64,000 nucleotides of DNA from contig NZ_VJNB01000001.1 in NCBI RefSeq assembly GCF_007556595.1, forward strand, positions 248,001 to 312,000, read 5' to 3'. This DNA comes from Tepidimonas alkaliphilus. Lineage in GTDB: Bacteria; Pseudomonadota; Gammaproteobacteria; Burkholderiales; Burkholderiaceae_C. The notes beneath the pieces were generated by a model. That model was not told the DNA's origin and did not search any database. It saw only the letters and a program-made list of their open reading frames with translations. Positions within the stretch are counted from its first letter, which is position 1. Every line of letters begins with the position of its first letter. The translations under genes and the position numbers were made by a program. This document shows positions 30,177 through 40,874 of the stretch, piece after piece.

Positions 30177-31094
30177 ATGGATCAGGCGACCTGCGAGCAG
30201 GCGCCGCCGCAGGCGGTGCTGGCGGCCACCGACCTGTCGGACGGCGCGGCGCTGGCCGAGGCGCGGGCGGCGCGGCTGGCGCGCGAGCAGGGCTGCGCGC
30301 TGGTGCTGCTGCACGTGCTGGCGCACGACTGGCTGCAGGCGCTGCGCGAGTGGATGGGGCCGACCGCCGGGGCCGAGCGCGTGCTGCGCCAGACCGAGGC
30401 GACGCTGGCCCAGCGCGCCGAGGCGCTGGCCGCAGCGCACGGCGTGCCGGTGCACCCGTGCGTGATCGAGGGGCACCCGGTGGCGCAGATCGTCGCCGTG
30501 GCGCAGCGGCTGCAGCCGCGCTGCATCGTGGTCGGCGCGCGCGGCGGCAACCCGCTGCGCCGCCTGCTGCTGGGCACGACCTCGGAGCGGCTGCTGCGCA
30601 AGGCCGCCCATCCGCTGCTGGTGGTGCGCACGCCGGCGCGCGACGCCTACCGGCGCGTGCTGCTGCCGGTGGATTTTTCCGCCTGGTCGGCGCCGACGCT
30701 GGCGCTGGCGCAGCGCCTGGCGCCGCAGGCGGCGGTGGAGCTGCTGCACGTCTACACCGTGCCGTTCGAGGAGAAGCTGCGCTTTGCCGGCGTGGACGAC
30801 GAGGTGATCGCCTGCTACCGCGAGCGCGCGCGCCAGCACGCCAGCGCCGAGCTGCACGCGCTGGCACACCGCGCCGGCTGGGTGCCGTCGCGCTACCAGG
30901 CGCTGCTGCACGAGGGCGACCCCGCCGCCGCCGTCGTCGAGGAGGCACAGCGCCGCGGCAGCGACCTCGTCATCATCGGCAAGCACGGTCGCAGCGCCAC
31001 CGAGGAGCTGCTGCTCGGCAGCGTCACCAAGCACGTGCTGGCCGAGGCGCCGTGCGACGTGCTGCTGTCACCGGCGCGGGCCGACGACGTTTGA
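30177..31094 (+). CDS. tandem-domain universal stress protein
   Basis: The 305-residue protein carries two Usp domains of about 145 residues each. Both have the ATP-binding pattern G-x2-G-x9-G: GARGGNPLRRLLLGTTSERL in domain 1 and GKHGRSATEELLLGSVTKHV in domain 2. The ORF has in-frame ATGs at 30168 and 30177. The strong ribosome site AAGGAGG (30161-30167) abuts the first and sits 9 bases before the second, so 30177 is chosen. Its coupling to the antiporter gene suggests it may modulate it; UspA-like proteins often accompany transporters. Confidence 0.88.
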   Translation: MDQATCEQAPPQAVLAATDLSDGAALAEARAARLAREQGCALVLLHVLAHDWLQALREWMGPTAGAERVLRQTEATLAQRAEALAAAHGVPVHPCVIEGHPVAQIVAVAQRLQPRCIVVGARGGNPLRRLLLGTTSERLLRKAAHPLLVVRTPARDAYRRVLLPVDFSAWSAPTLALAQRLAPQAAVELLHVYTVPFEEKLRFAGVDDEVIACYRERARQHASAELHALAHRAGWVPSRYQALLHEGDPAAAVVEEAQRRGSDLVIIGKHGRSATEELLLGSVTKHVLAEAPCDVLLSPARADDV

Positions 31095-31205
31095 TGTTGG
31101 CGATTCGGCCCGCGGTGTATGCCGCGGCTGGGGTCAAAAGCCGGCTTCTTTCTGATGGCGCAGCGCCAGGATCGTGACTTGATCCTCGCCGACGCGGTGT
31201 CGCCT

Positions 31206-32261
31206 TCAGATCCTTCCCGCCGTCCGCAGCGCCTGCGCCACCTCGCCCACCAGCGCCGGGCCGCGGTAGATCAGGCCGGTGTAGAGCTGCACCGCGTCCG
31301 CTCCGGCGCGCAGCTTGGCCACGGCGTCGGCGCCGCTCAAGATCCCGCCGACGCCGATGATCGGGTAGCCGGGCCCCAGGCGCGCGCGCAGCGCGGCGAT
31401 CACCCGGTTGCTCGCCTCGGCCAGCGGCGCGCCCGACAGTCCACCGGCTTCCTCGGCGTGGGGCAGGCCGCGCACCGCCTCGCGCGCCAGCGTCGTGTTG
31501 GTGGCGATGACGCCGTCCATCCCGTGGCGCTGCAGCGCCTCGGCGATGGCGCCGATCTGCGCCTCGTCCAGATCCGGCGCGATCTTGACGAACAGCGGCT
31601 TGCGCGCGCCGTGCGCGTCCTCCAGGCGCGCACGCTCCTGCATCAGGGCCGCAAGCAGCCCCTCCAGCGCCGCGTCGCTCTGCAGCTGGCGCAGGTTGGC
31701 GGTGTTGGGGCTGGAGATGTTGACGGTGACGTAGTCGGCGTGCGCGTACACCCCGCGCAGGCCGAGCAGGTAGTCGTCCACCGCGCGCTCGATCGGCGTG
31801 GCGGCGTTCTTGCCGATGTTGAGGCCCAGCACCAGGGCGGCAGCGCCGTCGCGGCGCACGCGGCTGGCGCGCACGTGCCCGACGAAGGCTTCGAGCCCCT
31901 CGTTGTTGAAGCCGAAGCGGTTGATCAGCGCCTGCGCCTGCGGCAGGCGAAACAGCCGCGGGCGCGGGTTGCCGGGCTGCGGCCGCGGCGTGACGGTGCC
32001 GACCTCGACGAAGCCGAAGCCCAGCGCCGCCCAGGCGTCGATGCAGCGCGCGTTCTTGTCCAGCCCGGCCGCGAGCCCCACCCGGTTCGGCAGCCGCAGG
32101 CCGGCCAGTTGCACCGGGTCGTCCACGCGCGCATCGGCCAGGCAGCGCATCAGCGGGGTGTGCTGCACGCGCTCCAGCCAGCGCAGCGTCAGATCGTGGG
32201 CGTCCTCGGCGTCGAGGCGAAACAGGACGGCGCGGGCGGCGGCGTAGGGGATCCAGCTCAT
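31206..32261 (-). CDS. pyrD: dihydroorotate dehydrogenase (quinone), class 2
   Basis: Membrane-associated FMN enzyme of pyrimidine synthesis. The 351-residue protein has the class-2 N-terminal helix ([20 protein letters not shown]), [33 protein letters not shown] with the catalytic serine, KIAPDLDE, and the C-terminal [19 protein letters not shown]. The frame runs on beyond the start, but ATG 32261 matches the family. The 111-base convergent gap to usp contains CCGCGGTGTATGCCGCGG and AGGATC...GATCCT inverted repeats without T-runs. Confidence 0.96.
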   Translation of the reverse strand: MSWIPYAAARAVLFRLDAEDAHDLTLRWLERVQHTPLMRCLADARVDDPVQLAGLRLPNRVGLAAGLDKNARCIDAWAALGFGFVEVGTVTPRPQPGNPRPRLFRLPQAQALINRFGFNNEGLEAFVGHVRASRVRRDGAAALVLGLNIGKNAATPIERAVDDYLLGLRGVYAHADYVTVNISSPNTANLRQLQSDAALEGLLAALMQERARLEDAHGARKPLFVKIAPDLDEAQIGAIAEALQRHGMDGVIATNTTLAREAVRGLPHAEEAGGLSGAPLAEASNRVIAALRARLGPGYPIIGVGGILSGADAVAKLRAGADAVQLYTGLIYRGPALVGEVAQALRTAGRI

Positions 32262-32309
32262 CGGATAATTGTCGCATCCCAACCCACCACAACCCGAGGA
32301 GCCGAGCCG

Positions 32310-33014
32310 ATGACCGCCGCCACCCCAACGACGCAGGACGAACTCAAGGCCCTGGTGGGCCGCGCCGCGCTGGATTACATCGGGCACGGGCGCATCATTG
32401 GCATCGGCACCGGCTCCACCGTCAACTGCTTCATCGATGCGCTGGCCCAGCAGCGCGAGCGCATCATCGGCGCGGTGTCCAGCTCCGAGGCCACGACGCA
32501 GCGGCTGCGCGCGCACGGCATCCGCGTCTTCGACGCCAACGAGGTTGAGGAATTGGAGGTTTACATTGACGGCGCCGACGAGATCGACCCGCGCGGCTTC
32601 ATGATCAAGGGCGGCGGCGCGGCGCTGACGCGCGAAAAGATCGTCGCCGCGCAGGCGCGCCGCTTCGTCTGCATTGCCGACCAGAGCAAGTGGGTGGAGG
32701 TGCTGGGGCGCTTTCCGCTGCCGGTGGAGGTGATCCCGATGGCCGCGCAGCGCATCATCCGCCAGTTCGCCGCACTCGGCGGCACCGCGCGCGTGCGCCT
32801 GCGCGACGGTGCGCCGCTGGTCACCGACAACGGCCAGCACATCCTGGACGTGACGGGGCTTGCGATCACCGATCCGCCCGCGTTCGAGAGCATGGTCAAC
32901 GACTGGCCGGGTGTGGTGACGGTGGGGGTGTTCGCGCACCAGCGCGCGCACGTCTGCCTGCTCGGCACGCCCGAGGGCGTGCGCACCATCACGTTCGACG
33001 GTCCCGGGCGCTGA
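32310..33014 (+). CDS. rpiA: ribose-5-phosphate isomerase A
   Basis: RpiA interconverts ribose-5-P and ribulose-5-P in the pentose phosphate pathway. The 234-residue product has [15 protein letters not shown], the catalytic DGADEID motif and [15 protein letters not shown]. It is divergent from pyrD. GATAAT at 32264-32269 may be its -10 element, giving a leader of roughly 35 bases. Confidence 0.96.
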   Translation: MTAATPTTQDELKALVGRAALDYIGHGRIIGIGTGSTVNCFIDALAQQRERIIGAVSSSEATTQRLRAHGIRVFDANEVEELEVYIDGADEIDPRGFMIKGGGAALTREKIVAAQARRFVCIADQSKWVEVLGRFPLPVEVIPMAAQRIIRQFAALGGTARVRLRDGAPLVTDNGQHILDVTGLAITDPPAFESMVNDWPGVVTVGVFAHQRAHVCLLGTPEGVRTITFDGPGR

Positions 33015-33055
33015 GACGCCGGGCCGCGGCGGGTCGCCGTGCCCCGTGCGCCCAT

Positions 33056-35131
33056 TCAGACCGGCTCGCCTGCCAGCCCCTTGTGCCGCAGCAGCGCGTC
33101 GATGCGCGGCTCGCGGCCGCGGAAGGCGACGAACGACTGCAGCGCCGGGCGGCTGCCGCCGACCTCCAGGATCTCCTGCCGGAAGCGCCGCCCCGTGGCC
33201 GCGTCGAGCACGCTGCCGCCCGCGGCGGCGGCCTCCTCGAACGCGGCGAAGGCGTCGCTGCTGAGCACCTCGGCCCACAGGTAGCTGTAGTAGCCGGCCG
33301 CGTAGCCGCCGGCGAAGATGTGGCTGAAGGTGTGCGGCATGCGGTGCCAAGCCGGCGGGCGCAGCACGGCCACCTCGTCGCGCACCTGCTCCAGCAGCGC
33401 CATCACGTCGCCGTCCGGGGCGCCCTCCAGGTGCAGCCGCATGTCGAACAGCGCGTATTCCACCTGCCGCAGCAGCTGCAGCCCGCTCTGGAAGTTGCGC
33501 GCCGCCAGCATTTTGTCAAACAGCGCGCGCGGCAGCGGCTCATCCGTGTCCACGTGGCCGCTCAGGGCCTGCAGCGCCTCGTAGTCCCAGCCGAAGTTCT
33601 CCATGAACTGGCTGGGCAGCTCCACCGCGTCCCATTCGACGCCGCGGATGCCGGCCACGTCGTGCTCGTCGATGCGCGTCAGCAGGTGGTGTAGGCCGTG
33701 GCCGAATTCGTGCAACAGCGTCGTGACGTCGTCGTGCGTCAGCAGGGGCGCGCGGCCGTCGGTCCCTGCGCCGAAATTGCAGACCAGGTGCGCCGCTGGC
33801 GTCTGCAGCCGGCCATCGTCCGGGCGGCGCCAGCGGCTGCGCACCTCATCCATCCAAGCGCCGCCGCGCTTGCCAGCGCGGGCGCTGGGGTCAAGGTAGA
33901 AGTGACCGATCAGCGCGCCGTCGCGCTCCAGCCGGAACACGCGCACCGACGGGTGCCACACCGGCGCCTCGTCCGGCACGATGCGCAGCTCGAACAGCCG
34001 GCCCACCAGCTCGAACAACCCCTGCAGCACGCGCGGCAGCGGGAAGTAGGGCTTGACCTCCTGTTCGCTGTAGGCGTAGCGCTGCTCGCGCAGCCGCTCG
34101 GCGATGTAGGTCCAGTCCCACGGCTGCGGGTCCGCGAGGCCCAGATGCCGCGCGGCGAACGCGCGCATGTCGGCCACGTCGCGCTCGGCGAAGGGGCGCG
34201 CGCGCCGCGCCAGGTCGCGCAGGAAGCCGATCACCTGCTCGGGCGTCTCGGCCATCTTGGGCTCGAGCGACAGGTGCGCAAAGCTGGCAAAGCCCAGCAG
34301 CCGCGCTTCTTCAGCGCGCAGCTGCAGCAGCTCGCGCATCAGGGGGCCGTTGTCGAAGCGCTTGAGCTCGCCTTCGGCCTGGTCGCTGGCGCGCGTGCCG
34401 TAGGCACGGTAGAGCCGCTCGCGCAACGCCCGGTGGTGCGCGAACTGCTGCACCGGCAGATAGACTGGCAGCTTGAGGCCGAGGCGATAACGCCCCGGCT
34501 GGCCGGCGGCCTCGGCGGCGGCGCGGGCGCTGGCGCGCACGTCGTCGGGCAGGCCGGCGACCTCCTCCTCGCTGGCGTCGTAGGTCCAGGCGTCGGTGGC
34601 GTCCAGCGCGTTCTCGCTGAACTTCTGCGAAAGCTCCGCCTGCCGCTCCTGGATGGCGGCAAAGCGCGTCTTGGCCTCGCCCTGCAGCTCGGCGCCGCCG
34701 AGCACGAAGCCCTGCAGCGCCAGTTCGCGCGCGCGCCGCTGCACGGCGTCCAGCGCCGCCTCGTCCAGCGCCTTGTACTTGGCGTAGAGCGCCTCGTCGG
34801 CGCCCAGCCGCGTCCAGAATTCGGTGACGCGCGGCAGCAGCGCGTTGTAGGCGGCGCGCAGCGCGGGCGTGTCGGCCACGGCGTTGAGGTGGCCGACCAC
34901 GCCCCAGGCGCGCTCGAGCCGCTCGGTGGCCACGTCCAGCGTGCGCGCCAGTTCGCGCCAGTCGGCGGGAAAGTCAGGCGCGGTGGCGCGCGCCAGCGCC
35001 GCCTCGGCGTCGTGCAGCAACGCCTCGAGCGCCGGCTCGACATGCTCGGGCCGCACGGCGTCGAAGCGCGGCAGGCCGTCAAAGTCCAGCAGCGGGTTGG
35101 CAAGCAGGGAAGGGTCGGTGCGGGTGTTCAT
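33056..35131 (-). CDS. prlC: oligopeptidase A, M3 metallopeptidase
   Basis: Cytoplasmic zinc peptidase that degrades short peptides, including cleaved signal peptides. The 691-residue protein contains the M3 zinc motif [11 protein letters not shown] (two His and catalytic Glu) followed by the third-ligand region [20 protein letters not shown]. The C-terminal [20 protein letters not shown] is characteristic. An in-frame start 19 codons upstream exists, but [20 protein letters not shown] at 35131 fits the family. Confidence 0.94.
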   Translation of the reverse strand: MNTRTDPSLLANPLLDFDGLPRFDAVRPEHVEPALEALLHDAEAALARATAPDFPADWRELARTLDVATERLERAWGVVGHLNAVADTPALRAAYNALLPRVTEFWTRLGADEALYAKYKALDEAALDAVQRRARELALQGFVLGGAELQGEAKTRFAAIQERQAELSQKFSENALDATDAWTYDASEEEVAGLPDDVRASARAAAEAAGQPGRYRLGLKLPVYLPVQQFAHHRALRERLYRAYGTRASDQAEGELKRFDNGPLMRELLQLRAEEARLLGFASFAHLSLEPKMAETPEQVIGFLRDLARRARPFAERDVADMRAFAARHLGLADPQPWDWTYIAERLREQRYAYSEQEVKPYFPLPRVLQGLFELVGRLFELRIVPDEAPVWHPSVRVFRLERDGALIGHFYLDPSARAGKRGGAWMDEVRSRWRRPDDGRLQTPAAHLVCNFGAGTDGRAPLLTHDDVTTLLHEFGHGLHHLLTRIDEHDVAGIRGVEWDAVELPSQFMENFGWDYEALQALSGHVDTDEPLPRALFDKMLAARNFQSGLQLLRQVEYALFDMRLHLEGAPDGDVMALLEQVRDEVAVLRPPAWHRMPHTFSHIFAGGYAAGYYSYLWAEVLSSDAFAAFEEAAAAGGSVLDAATGRRFRQEILEVGGSRPALQSFVAFRGREPRIDALLRHKGLAGEPV

Positions 35132-35196
35132 GCCCGCAAGCATGCCACGGCTGGCGCGCCCGCGCGCGCCGCAGGGGCGGCGGCGCACCGGGCGCT

Positions 35197-35679
35197 TCAG
35201 CCGCTGCGGGCCGCGGCGGCCTTCTTCGCGCTCTTCTGGCGCTTCTTGGCCTTCTTGACCAGGCCGCCCGGCGTCAGGCGCTGGTTGCCCAGCACCCGCA
35301 CGGTCTTGATATCAGGCCGGCGCCCCGGTTGCTTGGCCGGCTTGATGACCTTGAATTCGCGCGGGCCGGGCTTGCGCTGCGGGTCGGCGGCCTTCTCCTT
35401 GGCCGGCTTGGGGCGCCACAGCACCAGCAGCTTGCCGATGTGCTGCACCGGGGCGGCGTGGAGCCGCTCGGCCAGCTCGGCCAGCCACGCCTCACGCTGG
35501 GCGCGGTCGCCCGCCAGCGCGCGCACCTTGATGAGGCCGTGCGCCTTGAGCGCCGCGTCGATTTCGGCGACGACGGCATCGGTCAGGCCGCCGGCGCCGA
35601 TCATCGCGACTGGCTCGAGGTGGTGGGCCGCGCCACGGTGGGCGGCGCGCTCGGCAGGTGTCAGGTTCAGGGCAGGCAT
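35197..35679 (-). CDS. yhbY: YhbY-family RNA-binding protein with basic C-terminal tail
   Basis: CRS1-YhbY (CRM) domain protein linked to 50S ribosome assembly. Residues 1-97 give the domain, including [20 protein letters not shown] and the GxxG-like loop IGAGGLTDAVV. About 60 further residues form a Lys/Arg-rich tail ending KKAKKRQKSAKKAAAARSG, giving 160 in all against ~97 in E. coli. It is divergent from rlmE, the conserved arrangement. The start at 35679 matches the family; the frame continues 28 codons upstream into the rlmE start region. Confidence 0.9.
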   Translation of the reverse strand: MPALNLTPAERAAHRGAAHHLEPVAMIGAGGLTDAVVAEIDAALKAHGLIKVRALAGDRAQREAWLAELAERLHAAPVQHIGKLLVLWRPKPAKEKAADPQRKPGPREFKVIKPAKQPGRRPDIKTVRVLGNQRLTPGGLVKKAKKRQKSAKKAAAARSG

Positions 35680-35725
35680 GGGGCGATTATCCCGCGGGCG
35701 GTGCGTGGCCGATATAGTGCGGGCC

Positions 35726-36412
35726 ATGGTCAAGGTCCGCACGAAAAGCAAGAAGGTCGACAAGGCCTGGTTCCAGCAGCACGTTACCGACCCGTGGGTG
35801 CGGCGCGCGCAGCAGGAGGGCTACCGCGCGCGCGCGGCCTACAAGCTGCAGGAGCTCGACGAGGCGTTCCACCTCGTGCGGCCCGGGCAGGTCATCGTCG
35901 ATCTGGGCTGCGCGCCGGGGGCGTGGAGCCAGTACCTGCGCCGCCGCCTCGGCACGCAGCCGGGGCCGGACGGGCGGCCGCGCGTGCGCGGGGTGATCGT
36001 CGGCGTGGACCTGTTGCCGGTGGAGCCGATCGATGGCGTGCACCTGCTGCAGGGCGACTTCCGCGAGGAAGCGACGCTGCAGGCGCTGCAGGCTGCGCTG
36101 CGCGCGGCGCTGGGGGCGGCGCCCGAACGCGCGGTGGACCTCGTGGTGTCGGACATGGCGCCGAACCTGAGCGGCATCGAGGAGGTGGATGCGGCGCGCA
36201 TCGAGCACCTGGTGGAGCTGGCGGCGGACTTCGCGCTGCGGCACCTCAAGCCCGACGGGGCGCTGGTGGTCAAGGTGTTCCACGGCGGCGCCTACGACGC
36301 CGCGGTGCGGCTGCTGCGCCAGCACTTTCAGACCGTCAAGGCGCACAAGCCGAAAGCGTCGCGGCCCCAGTCGGCGGAAACCTTCCTCGTCGCCCGCGGT
36401 CTGAGAGCTTGA
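35726..36412 (+). CDS. rlmE: 23S rRNA (uridine-2'-O)-methyltransferase RlmE
   Basis: FtsJ/RrmJ methylates U2552 of 23S rRNA. The 228-residue protein has RARAAYKLQELDEAFHLV, SAM motif VIVDLGCAPGAWSQYL, the catalytic K-D-K-E residues including VVSDMAPNLSG and LVVKVFHGGAYD. TATAGT at 35713-35718 could be a -10 element, leaving almost no leader. The hairpin GCTATC-CGCGC-GATAGC at 36429-36445 lies just downstream, before ftsH. Confidence 0.96.
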   Translation: MVKVRTKSKKVDKAWFQQHVTDPWVRRAQQEGYRARAAYKLQELDEAFHLVRPGQVIVDLGCAPGAWSQYLRRRLGTQPGPDGRPRVRGVIVGVDLLPVEPIDGVHLLQGDFREEATLQALQAALRAALGAAPERAVDLVVSDMAPNLSGIEEVDAARIEHLVELAADFALRHLKPDGALVVKVFHGGAYDAAVRLLRQHFQTVKAHKPKASRPQSAETFLVARGLRA

Positions 36413-36503
36413 GGCCCGTTGGCGCTACGCTATCCGCGCGATAGCCAGGGTTTCGCATCAAAGGCGGCGTGGTGCGCTTGAGAACGCCTACAATGGGCCT
36501 CAC

Positions 36504-36557
36504 ATGCAGCAGTGTCGCGCCCCTTGGGCGTCTGGGTTGAGCAGGAGCCTTCGTTGA
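36504..36557 (+). CDS. possible 17-codon upstream ORF in the ftsH leader
   Basis: ATG 36504 opens a 17-codon frame ([17 protein letters not shown]) whose TGA overlaps the ftsH TTG start as TTGA (36554-36557). TACAAT at 36489-36494 resembles a -10 element and would place the transcript start 5-8 bases before this ATG. The peptide resembles nothing I know. It may couple or limit ftsH translation, or be chance. Confidence 0.3.
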   Translation: MQQCRAPWASGLSRSLR

Positions 36558-38485
36558 ACAACAACCAGTGGATCTCGAAAGTGGCGATCTGGATGGTGAT
36601 CGCCATGGTGCTGTTCACGGTCTTCAAGCAATTCGATGGTCGTGCCACCACCGGCGCCGGCTACATGGCGTACTCCGACTTCCTCAACGAGGTCAAGGCG
36701 CAGCGCATCAAGAGCGCCACGATCCAGGAAGGCTCCAGCGGCACCGAGATCATCGCCGTCACCACCGACGACCGCCGCATCCGCACCAACGCCACCTACC
36801 TTGACCGCGGCCTGATCGGTGACCTGATCGCCAACGACGTCAAGTTCGACGTGCGCCCGCGCGAGGAAGGCTCGCTGCTGATGACGCTGCTGGTCAGCTG
36901 GGGGCCGATGCTGCTGCTGATCGGCGTGTGGATCTACTTCATGCGCCAGATGCAGGGCGGCCGCGGCGGCGCGTTCAGCTTCGGCAAGAGCAAGGCGCGC
37001 ATGCTGGACGAGTCGGCCAACACGGTCACGTTCGCCGACGTGGCCGGCTGCGACGAGGCCAAGGAAGAGGTCAAGGAGCTGGTCGACTTCCTGAAGGATC
37101 CGCAGAAGTTCCAGAAGCTCGGCGGGCGCATTCCGCGCGGGCTGCTGCTGGTGGGGCCGCCCGGCACCGGCAAGACGCTGCTGGCCAAGGCGATCGCCGG
37201 CGAGGCTAAGGTGCCGTTCTTCAGCATTTCTGGCTCGGACTTTGTCGAGATGTTCGTCGGCGTGGGCGCGGCGCGCGTGCGCGACATGTTCGAGCAGGCC
37301 AAGAAGAACGCGCCCTGCATCATCTTCATCGACGAGATCGACGCGGTGGGGCGCCAGCGCGGTGCCGGCTTGGGCGGCGGCAACGACGAGCGCGAGCAGA
37401 CGCTCAACCAGATGCTGGTGGAGATGGACGGCTTCGAGACCAACCTCGGCGTCATCGTGATTGCCGCCACCAACCGGCCCGACATTCTGGACGCCGCGCT
37501 GCTGCGCCCGGGTCGCTTCGACCGGCAGGTGTATGTGACGCTGCCGGACATCCGCGGGCGGGAGCAGATCCTGAAAGTGCACATGCGCAAGATCCCGATC
37601 GGCCCGGATGTCAGCGCCGAGGTGATCGCGCGCGGCACCCCGGGCATGAGCGGGGCGGACCTGGCCAACCTGTGCAACGAGGCGGCGCTGATGGCGGCGC
37701 GGCGCAACGCCCGCGTCGTCGAGATGCAGGACTTCGAGAAGGCCAAGGACAAGATCCTGATGGGCCCGGAGCGCAAGAGCATGGTCATGCCGGAGGAAGA
37801 GCGGCGCAACACCGCCTACCACGAGGCCGGCCATGCGCTGATCGGCAAGCTGCTGCCCAAGTGCGACCCAGTGCACAAGGTCACGATCATCCCGCGCGGG
37901 CGGGCGCTGGGCGTGACGATGAGCTTGCCCGAACGCGACCGGTATTCCTACGACAAGGAATACATGCTGAACCAGATCGCGATGCTGTTCGGCGGCCGCA
38001 TCGCCGAGGAGGTCTTCATGAACCAGATGACCACCGGGGCGAGCAACGACTTCGAGCGCGCCACGCAAATCGCGCGCGACATGGTGATGCGCTACGGCAT
38101 GTCCGAGAAGCTCGGGCCGATGGTCTATGCCGAAAACGAGGGTGAGGTGTTCCTCGGCCGCTCGATCACCAAGACCACCAACATCAGCGAAGAGACCATG
38201 CGGCAGGTCGATGCCGAGGTGCGCCGCATCATCGACGAGCAGTACGCGCTGGCCCGGCGGCTGATCGAAGAAAACAAAGACAAAATGCACGCCTTGGCGC
38301 AGGCGTTGCTGGAATGGGAAACGTTGGACGCCGACCAGATTGACGACATCATGGCGGGGCGTCCGCCGCGGCCCCCGAAGGACATCACGCCGCCCAACCC
38401 TTCCTCTGGCGGCGGTCAAGGGGGCGGAGCAGCTCCGGTGGTGGGCCAAAACGAAACGGCCCCGCAGGCTCCGACGGCGGCTTGA
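36554..38485 (+). CDS. ftsH: ATP-dependent zinc metalloprotease FtsH, TTG start
   Basis: Membrane AAA+ protease that degrades misassembled membrane proteins and regulatory proteins such as LpxC. It is 643 residues. TM1 is near residues 6-22, TM2 near 110-128, Walker A GPPGTGKT at 201-208, Walker B FIDEID, the second region of homology, and the zinc site HEAGH at 423-427. The start TTG has an AGGAG site 6 bases upstream, and the following [20 protein letters not shown] matches the family N-terminus. A GTG at 36512 would add 14 unrelated residues. Its modulators HflK and HflC are at 10.7-13 kb. Confidence 0.96.
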   Translation: MNNNQWISKVAIWMVIAMVLFTVFKQFDGRATTGAGYMAYSDFLNEVKAQRIKSATIQEGSSGTEIIAVTTDDRRIRTNATYLDRGLIGDLIANDVKFDVRPREEGSLLMTLLVSWGPMLLLIGVWIYFMRQMQGGRGGAFSFGKSKARMLDESANTVTFADVAGCDEAKEEVKELVDFLKDPQKFQKLGGRIPRGLLLVGPPGTGKTLLAKAIAGEAKVPFFSISGSDFVEMFVGVGAARVRDMFEQAKKNAPCIIFIDEIDAVGRQRGAGLGGGNDEREQTLNQMLVEMDGFETNLGVIVIAATNRPDILDAALLRPGRFDRQVYVTLPDIRGREQILKVHMRKIPIGPDVSAEVIARGTPGMSGADLANLCNEAALMAARRNARVVEMQDFEKAKDKILMGPERKSMVMPEEERRNTAYHEAGHALIGKLLPKCDPVHKVTIIPRGRALGVTMSLPERDRYSYDKEYMLNQIAMLFGGRIAEEVFMNQMTTGASNDFERATQIARDMVMRYGMSEKLGPMVYAENEGEVFLGRSITKTTNISEETMRQVDAEVRRIIDEQYALARRLIEENKDKMHALAQALLEWETLDADQIDDIMAGRPPRPPKDITPPNPSSGGGQGGGAAPVVGQNETAPQAPTAA

Positions 38486-38587
38486 TCCGAACCATTGGCG
38501 TCGGTGCGCCGTTGCGGTCGGGCCTCGTGATTCGGCACGGTTCCCAGTTGGAGGTTGCAGCCCGACGGTTCGGCACAATAGCGGGGT

Positions 38588-39472
38588 ATGCACGTTCCTC
38601 ACGCTCCCGCTTGGCGCACCCGACGTTTCTGGATTGACCTTGCCCGCCCGCGCGTGATGGGCATCGTCAACGTCACGCCGGACTCGTTTTCCGACGGCGG
38701 CGTCCATGCGGACACGGCCAGCGCCCTGCGCCACGCCGAGGCGCTGCTGAGGGAGGGAGCCGACATCCTCGACATCGGTGGCGAATCGACCCGACCCGGC
38801 GCGCCGCCGGTGCCGCTCGAGGAGGAGCTGGCGCGCGTCGCTCCGGTGGTGCGCGAGGCGGTGCGCTGGGGCGTGCCGATCAGCATCGACACCTCCAAGC
38901 CCGAGGTGATGGCCGAGTGCCTGGCGCTGGGGGCCGACATCGTCAACGACGTTTGGGCGCTGCGGCGCACGGGCGCGGATGGCCGCAGCGCCGAGGACGT
39001 GGTGGCGCAGGACCCGGCCTGCGGCGTGGTGCTGATGCACATGCACCGCCAGCCGCAGGACATGCAGGTGCAGCCGATGCAGGGCGACGCGGTGCCGCAG
39101 GTGCGTGAATTCCTTGCCGCGCGGGCGCAAGCGCTGCTGGCGCGCGGCGTGGCGGCTGAGCGCATCGTGCTGGACTACGGCATCGGCTTTGGCAAGACGG
39201 TGGAGCAAAACCTCGATTTGCTCGCCCGCCAGCGCGAGCTGCTGGCGCTCGGCTGGCCGCTGCTGGCCGGCTGGTCGCGCAAGTCCACGCTGGGGCGCCT
39301 CACCGGCGTGGCGGTGGCCGCCGAGCGGCTGGGGGCGAGCGTCGCCGCGGCCATGCTCGCGGTGCAGCGCGGCGCGCGCATCGTGCGCGTGCACGACGTC
39401 GCCGCCACCGTGCAGGCGCTGCAGGTCTGGATGGCGTTGAACGAAAGGGAAAGCGACAGGGAGGACGCATGA
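38588..39472 (+). CDS. folP: dihydropteroate synthase
   Basis: FolP joins pABA to the pterin diphosphate in folate synthesis and is the sulfonamide target. The 294-residue TIM-barrel protein has [37 protein letters not shown] and GWSRKSTLG. It is downstream of ftsH by about 100 bases and overlaps glmM by ATGA, the classical ftsH-folP-glmM order. Confidence 0.97.
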   Translation: MHVPHAPAWRTRRFWIDLARPRVMGIVNVTPDSFSDGGVHADTASALRHAEALLREGADILDIGGESTRPGAPPVPLEEELARVAPVVREAVRWGVPISIDTSKPEVMAECLALGADIVNDVWALRRTGADGRSAEDVVAQDPACGVVLMHMHRQPQDMQVQPMQGDAVPQVREFLAARAQALLARGVAAERIVLDYGIGFGKTVEQNLDLLARQRELLALGWPLLAGWSRKSTLGRLTGVAVAAERLGASVAAAMLAVQRGARIVRVHDVAATVQALQVWMALNERESDREDA

Positions 39473-40827
39473 CGACACGACAGTACTTCGGCACCGATGG
39501 CATCCGCGGCACGGTGGGGCATCCGCCGATCACGCCGGACTTTGCGCTGCGGCTGGCGCACGCGGTCGGCCAGGTGCTCAGGCGCACCGAGGCGCGGCCC
39601 ACGGTGCTGATCGGCAAGGACACGCGCATCTCCGGCTACATGCTCGAGTCGGCGCTGGAGTCGGGCTTTGCCTCCGCCGGGGTGGACGTGGTGCTGCTCG
39701 GGCCGGTGCCGACGCCGGCGGTGGCGTACCTGACGCGCGCGCAGCGGGCGAGCCTCGGCGTCGTCATCAGCGCCAGCCACAACCCCTACCCGGACAACGG
39801 CATCAAGTTCTTCAGCGCCCACGGCACCAAGCTGCCCGACGAGTGGGAGCTGGCGGTGGAGGCGGCGCTGGCGCAGCCGCCGGCGTGGGTGGAGTCGGCG
39901 GCGCTCGGCGCGGCGCGGCGGCTGAACGACGCCGCCGGGCGCTACATCGAGTTCTGCAAGAGCACCTTTGCCCCGGACCTCAGCCTGCGCGGGCTCAAGA
40001 TCGTGGTCGATGCGGCGCACGGCGCGGCCTACCAGATCGCGCCGGCGGTGTTCCACGAGCTCGGCGCCGACGTGGTGCCGATCGGCTGCAGCCCCAACGG
40101 CCGCAACATCAACGACGGCGTCGGGGCTACGCATCCGCAGACGCTGATCGCTGCGGTGCGCGCGCACGAGGCCGACCTCGGCATCGCGCTGGACGGCGAC
40201 GCCGACCGGCTGCAGATGGTGGACGCCAGCGGCCGCCTCTACGACGGCGACGAGCTGCTGTACGTGCTGGCGGACGACCGCCTCGGCCGCGACGAGGTGC
40301 TGCCGGGCGTGGTCGGCACGCTGATGACCAACATGGCGATCGAGCAGGCGCTGGCCGCGCGCGGCGTGCGGCTGGTGCGCGCCAAGGTCGGCGACCGCTA
40401 CGTGCTGGAGGAGCTGCACCGCCACCACTGGCTGCTGGGCGGGGAGGGTTCCGGCCACCTGATCATTCTGGATAAACAAACCACCGGCGACGGCATTGTC
40501 TCGGCGCTGCAGGTGCTGCAGGCGTGCCTGCGCCAGCAGCGCACGCTGGCGGAGGTGCTGCGCGGCGTGGAGCGCTTTCCGCAGGTGCTGCGCAACGTGC
40601 GGCTGGCGCCGGGCGCGGACTGGCGCGCCAACGCCGCGCTGCAGCAGGCGCAGCGCGAGGCCGAGGCGGCGCTGGGCTCCAGTGGCCGCGTGCTGATTCG
40701 CGCCAGCGGCACCGAGCCGGTGCTGCGCGTGATGGTGGAGGCGCGCCGCGCCGAGGACGCCGAGCGCTGGGCGGAGGCGTTGGCGCAAGCCGCTCTGTCG
40801 CATCCGGCGTTGGCAGCGGCGGCCTAG
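39469..40827 (+). CDS. glmM: phosphoglucosamine mutase
   Basis: GlmM converts glucosamine-6-P to glucosamine-1-P for UDP-GlcNAc, feeding peptidoglycan and LPS. The 452-residue protein has [12 protein letters not shown], the phosphoserine loop [19 protein letters not shown], the metal loop LDGDADR, sugar motif GEGSGH and the C-terminal phosphate site [16 protein letters not shown]. The start overlaps folP. Confidence 0.97.
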   Translation: MTTRQYFGTDGIRGTVGHPPITPDFALRLAHAVGQVLRRTEARPTVLIGKDTRISGYMLESALESGFASAGVDVVLLGPVPTPAVAYLTRAQRASLGVVISASHNPYPDNGIKFFSAHGTKLPDEWELAVEAALAQPPAWVESAALGAARRLNDAAGRYIEFCKSTFAPDLSLRGLKIVVDAAHGAAYQIAPAVFHELGADVVPIGCSPNGRNINDGVGATHPQTLIAAVRAHEADLGIALDGDADRLQMVDASGRLYDGDELLYVLADDRLGRDEVLPGVVGTLMTNMAIEQALAARGVRLVRAKVGDRYVLEELHRHHWLLGGEGSGHLIILDKQTTGDGIVSALQVLQACLRQQRTLAEVLRGVERFPQVLRNVRLAPGADWRANAALQQAQREAEAALGSSGRVLIRASGTEPVLRVMVEARRAEDAERWAEALAQAALSHPALAAAA

Positions 40828-40835
40828 CTCGGGCG

Positions 40836-40856
40836 GCGGGGATGCGTTTTCCCCGC
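40836..40856. terminator. hairpin between convergent glmM and amidotransferase genes
   Basis: Perfect 7-bp inverted repeat GCGGGGA / TCCCCGC with a 7-base loop sits in the 47-base gap between convergent genes. There is no T-run on either strand beyond the stem except the TTTT in the loop, so it is at best a weak bidirectional terminator. Confidence 0.4.
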
Positions 40857-40874
40857 AACCACGGACTGCGCGCG

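Noticed and set aside
28507-30948. Very long minus-strand open frames opposite real genes (for example 813 codons here, 499 codons at 3113-4612)
   Set aside because: They are low-complexity Arg/Ala/Gln/His-rich mirror frames of GC-rich genes with clear family motifs on the other strand.
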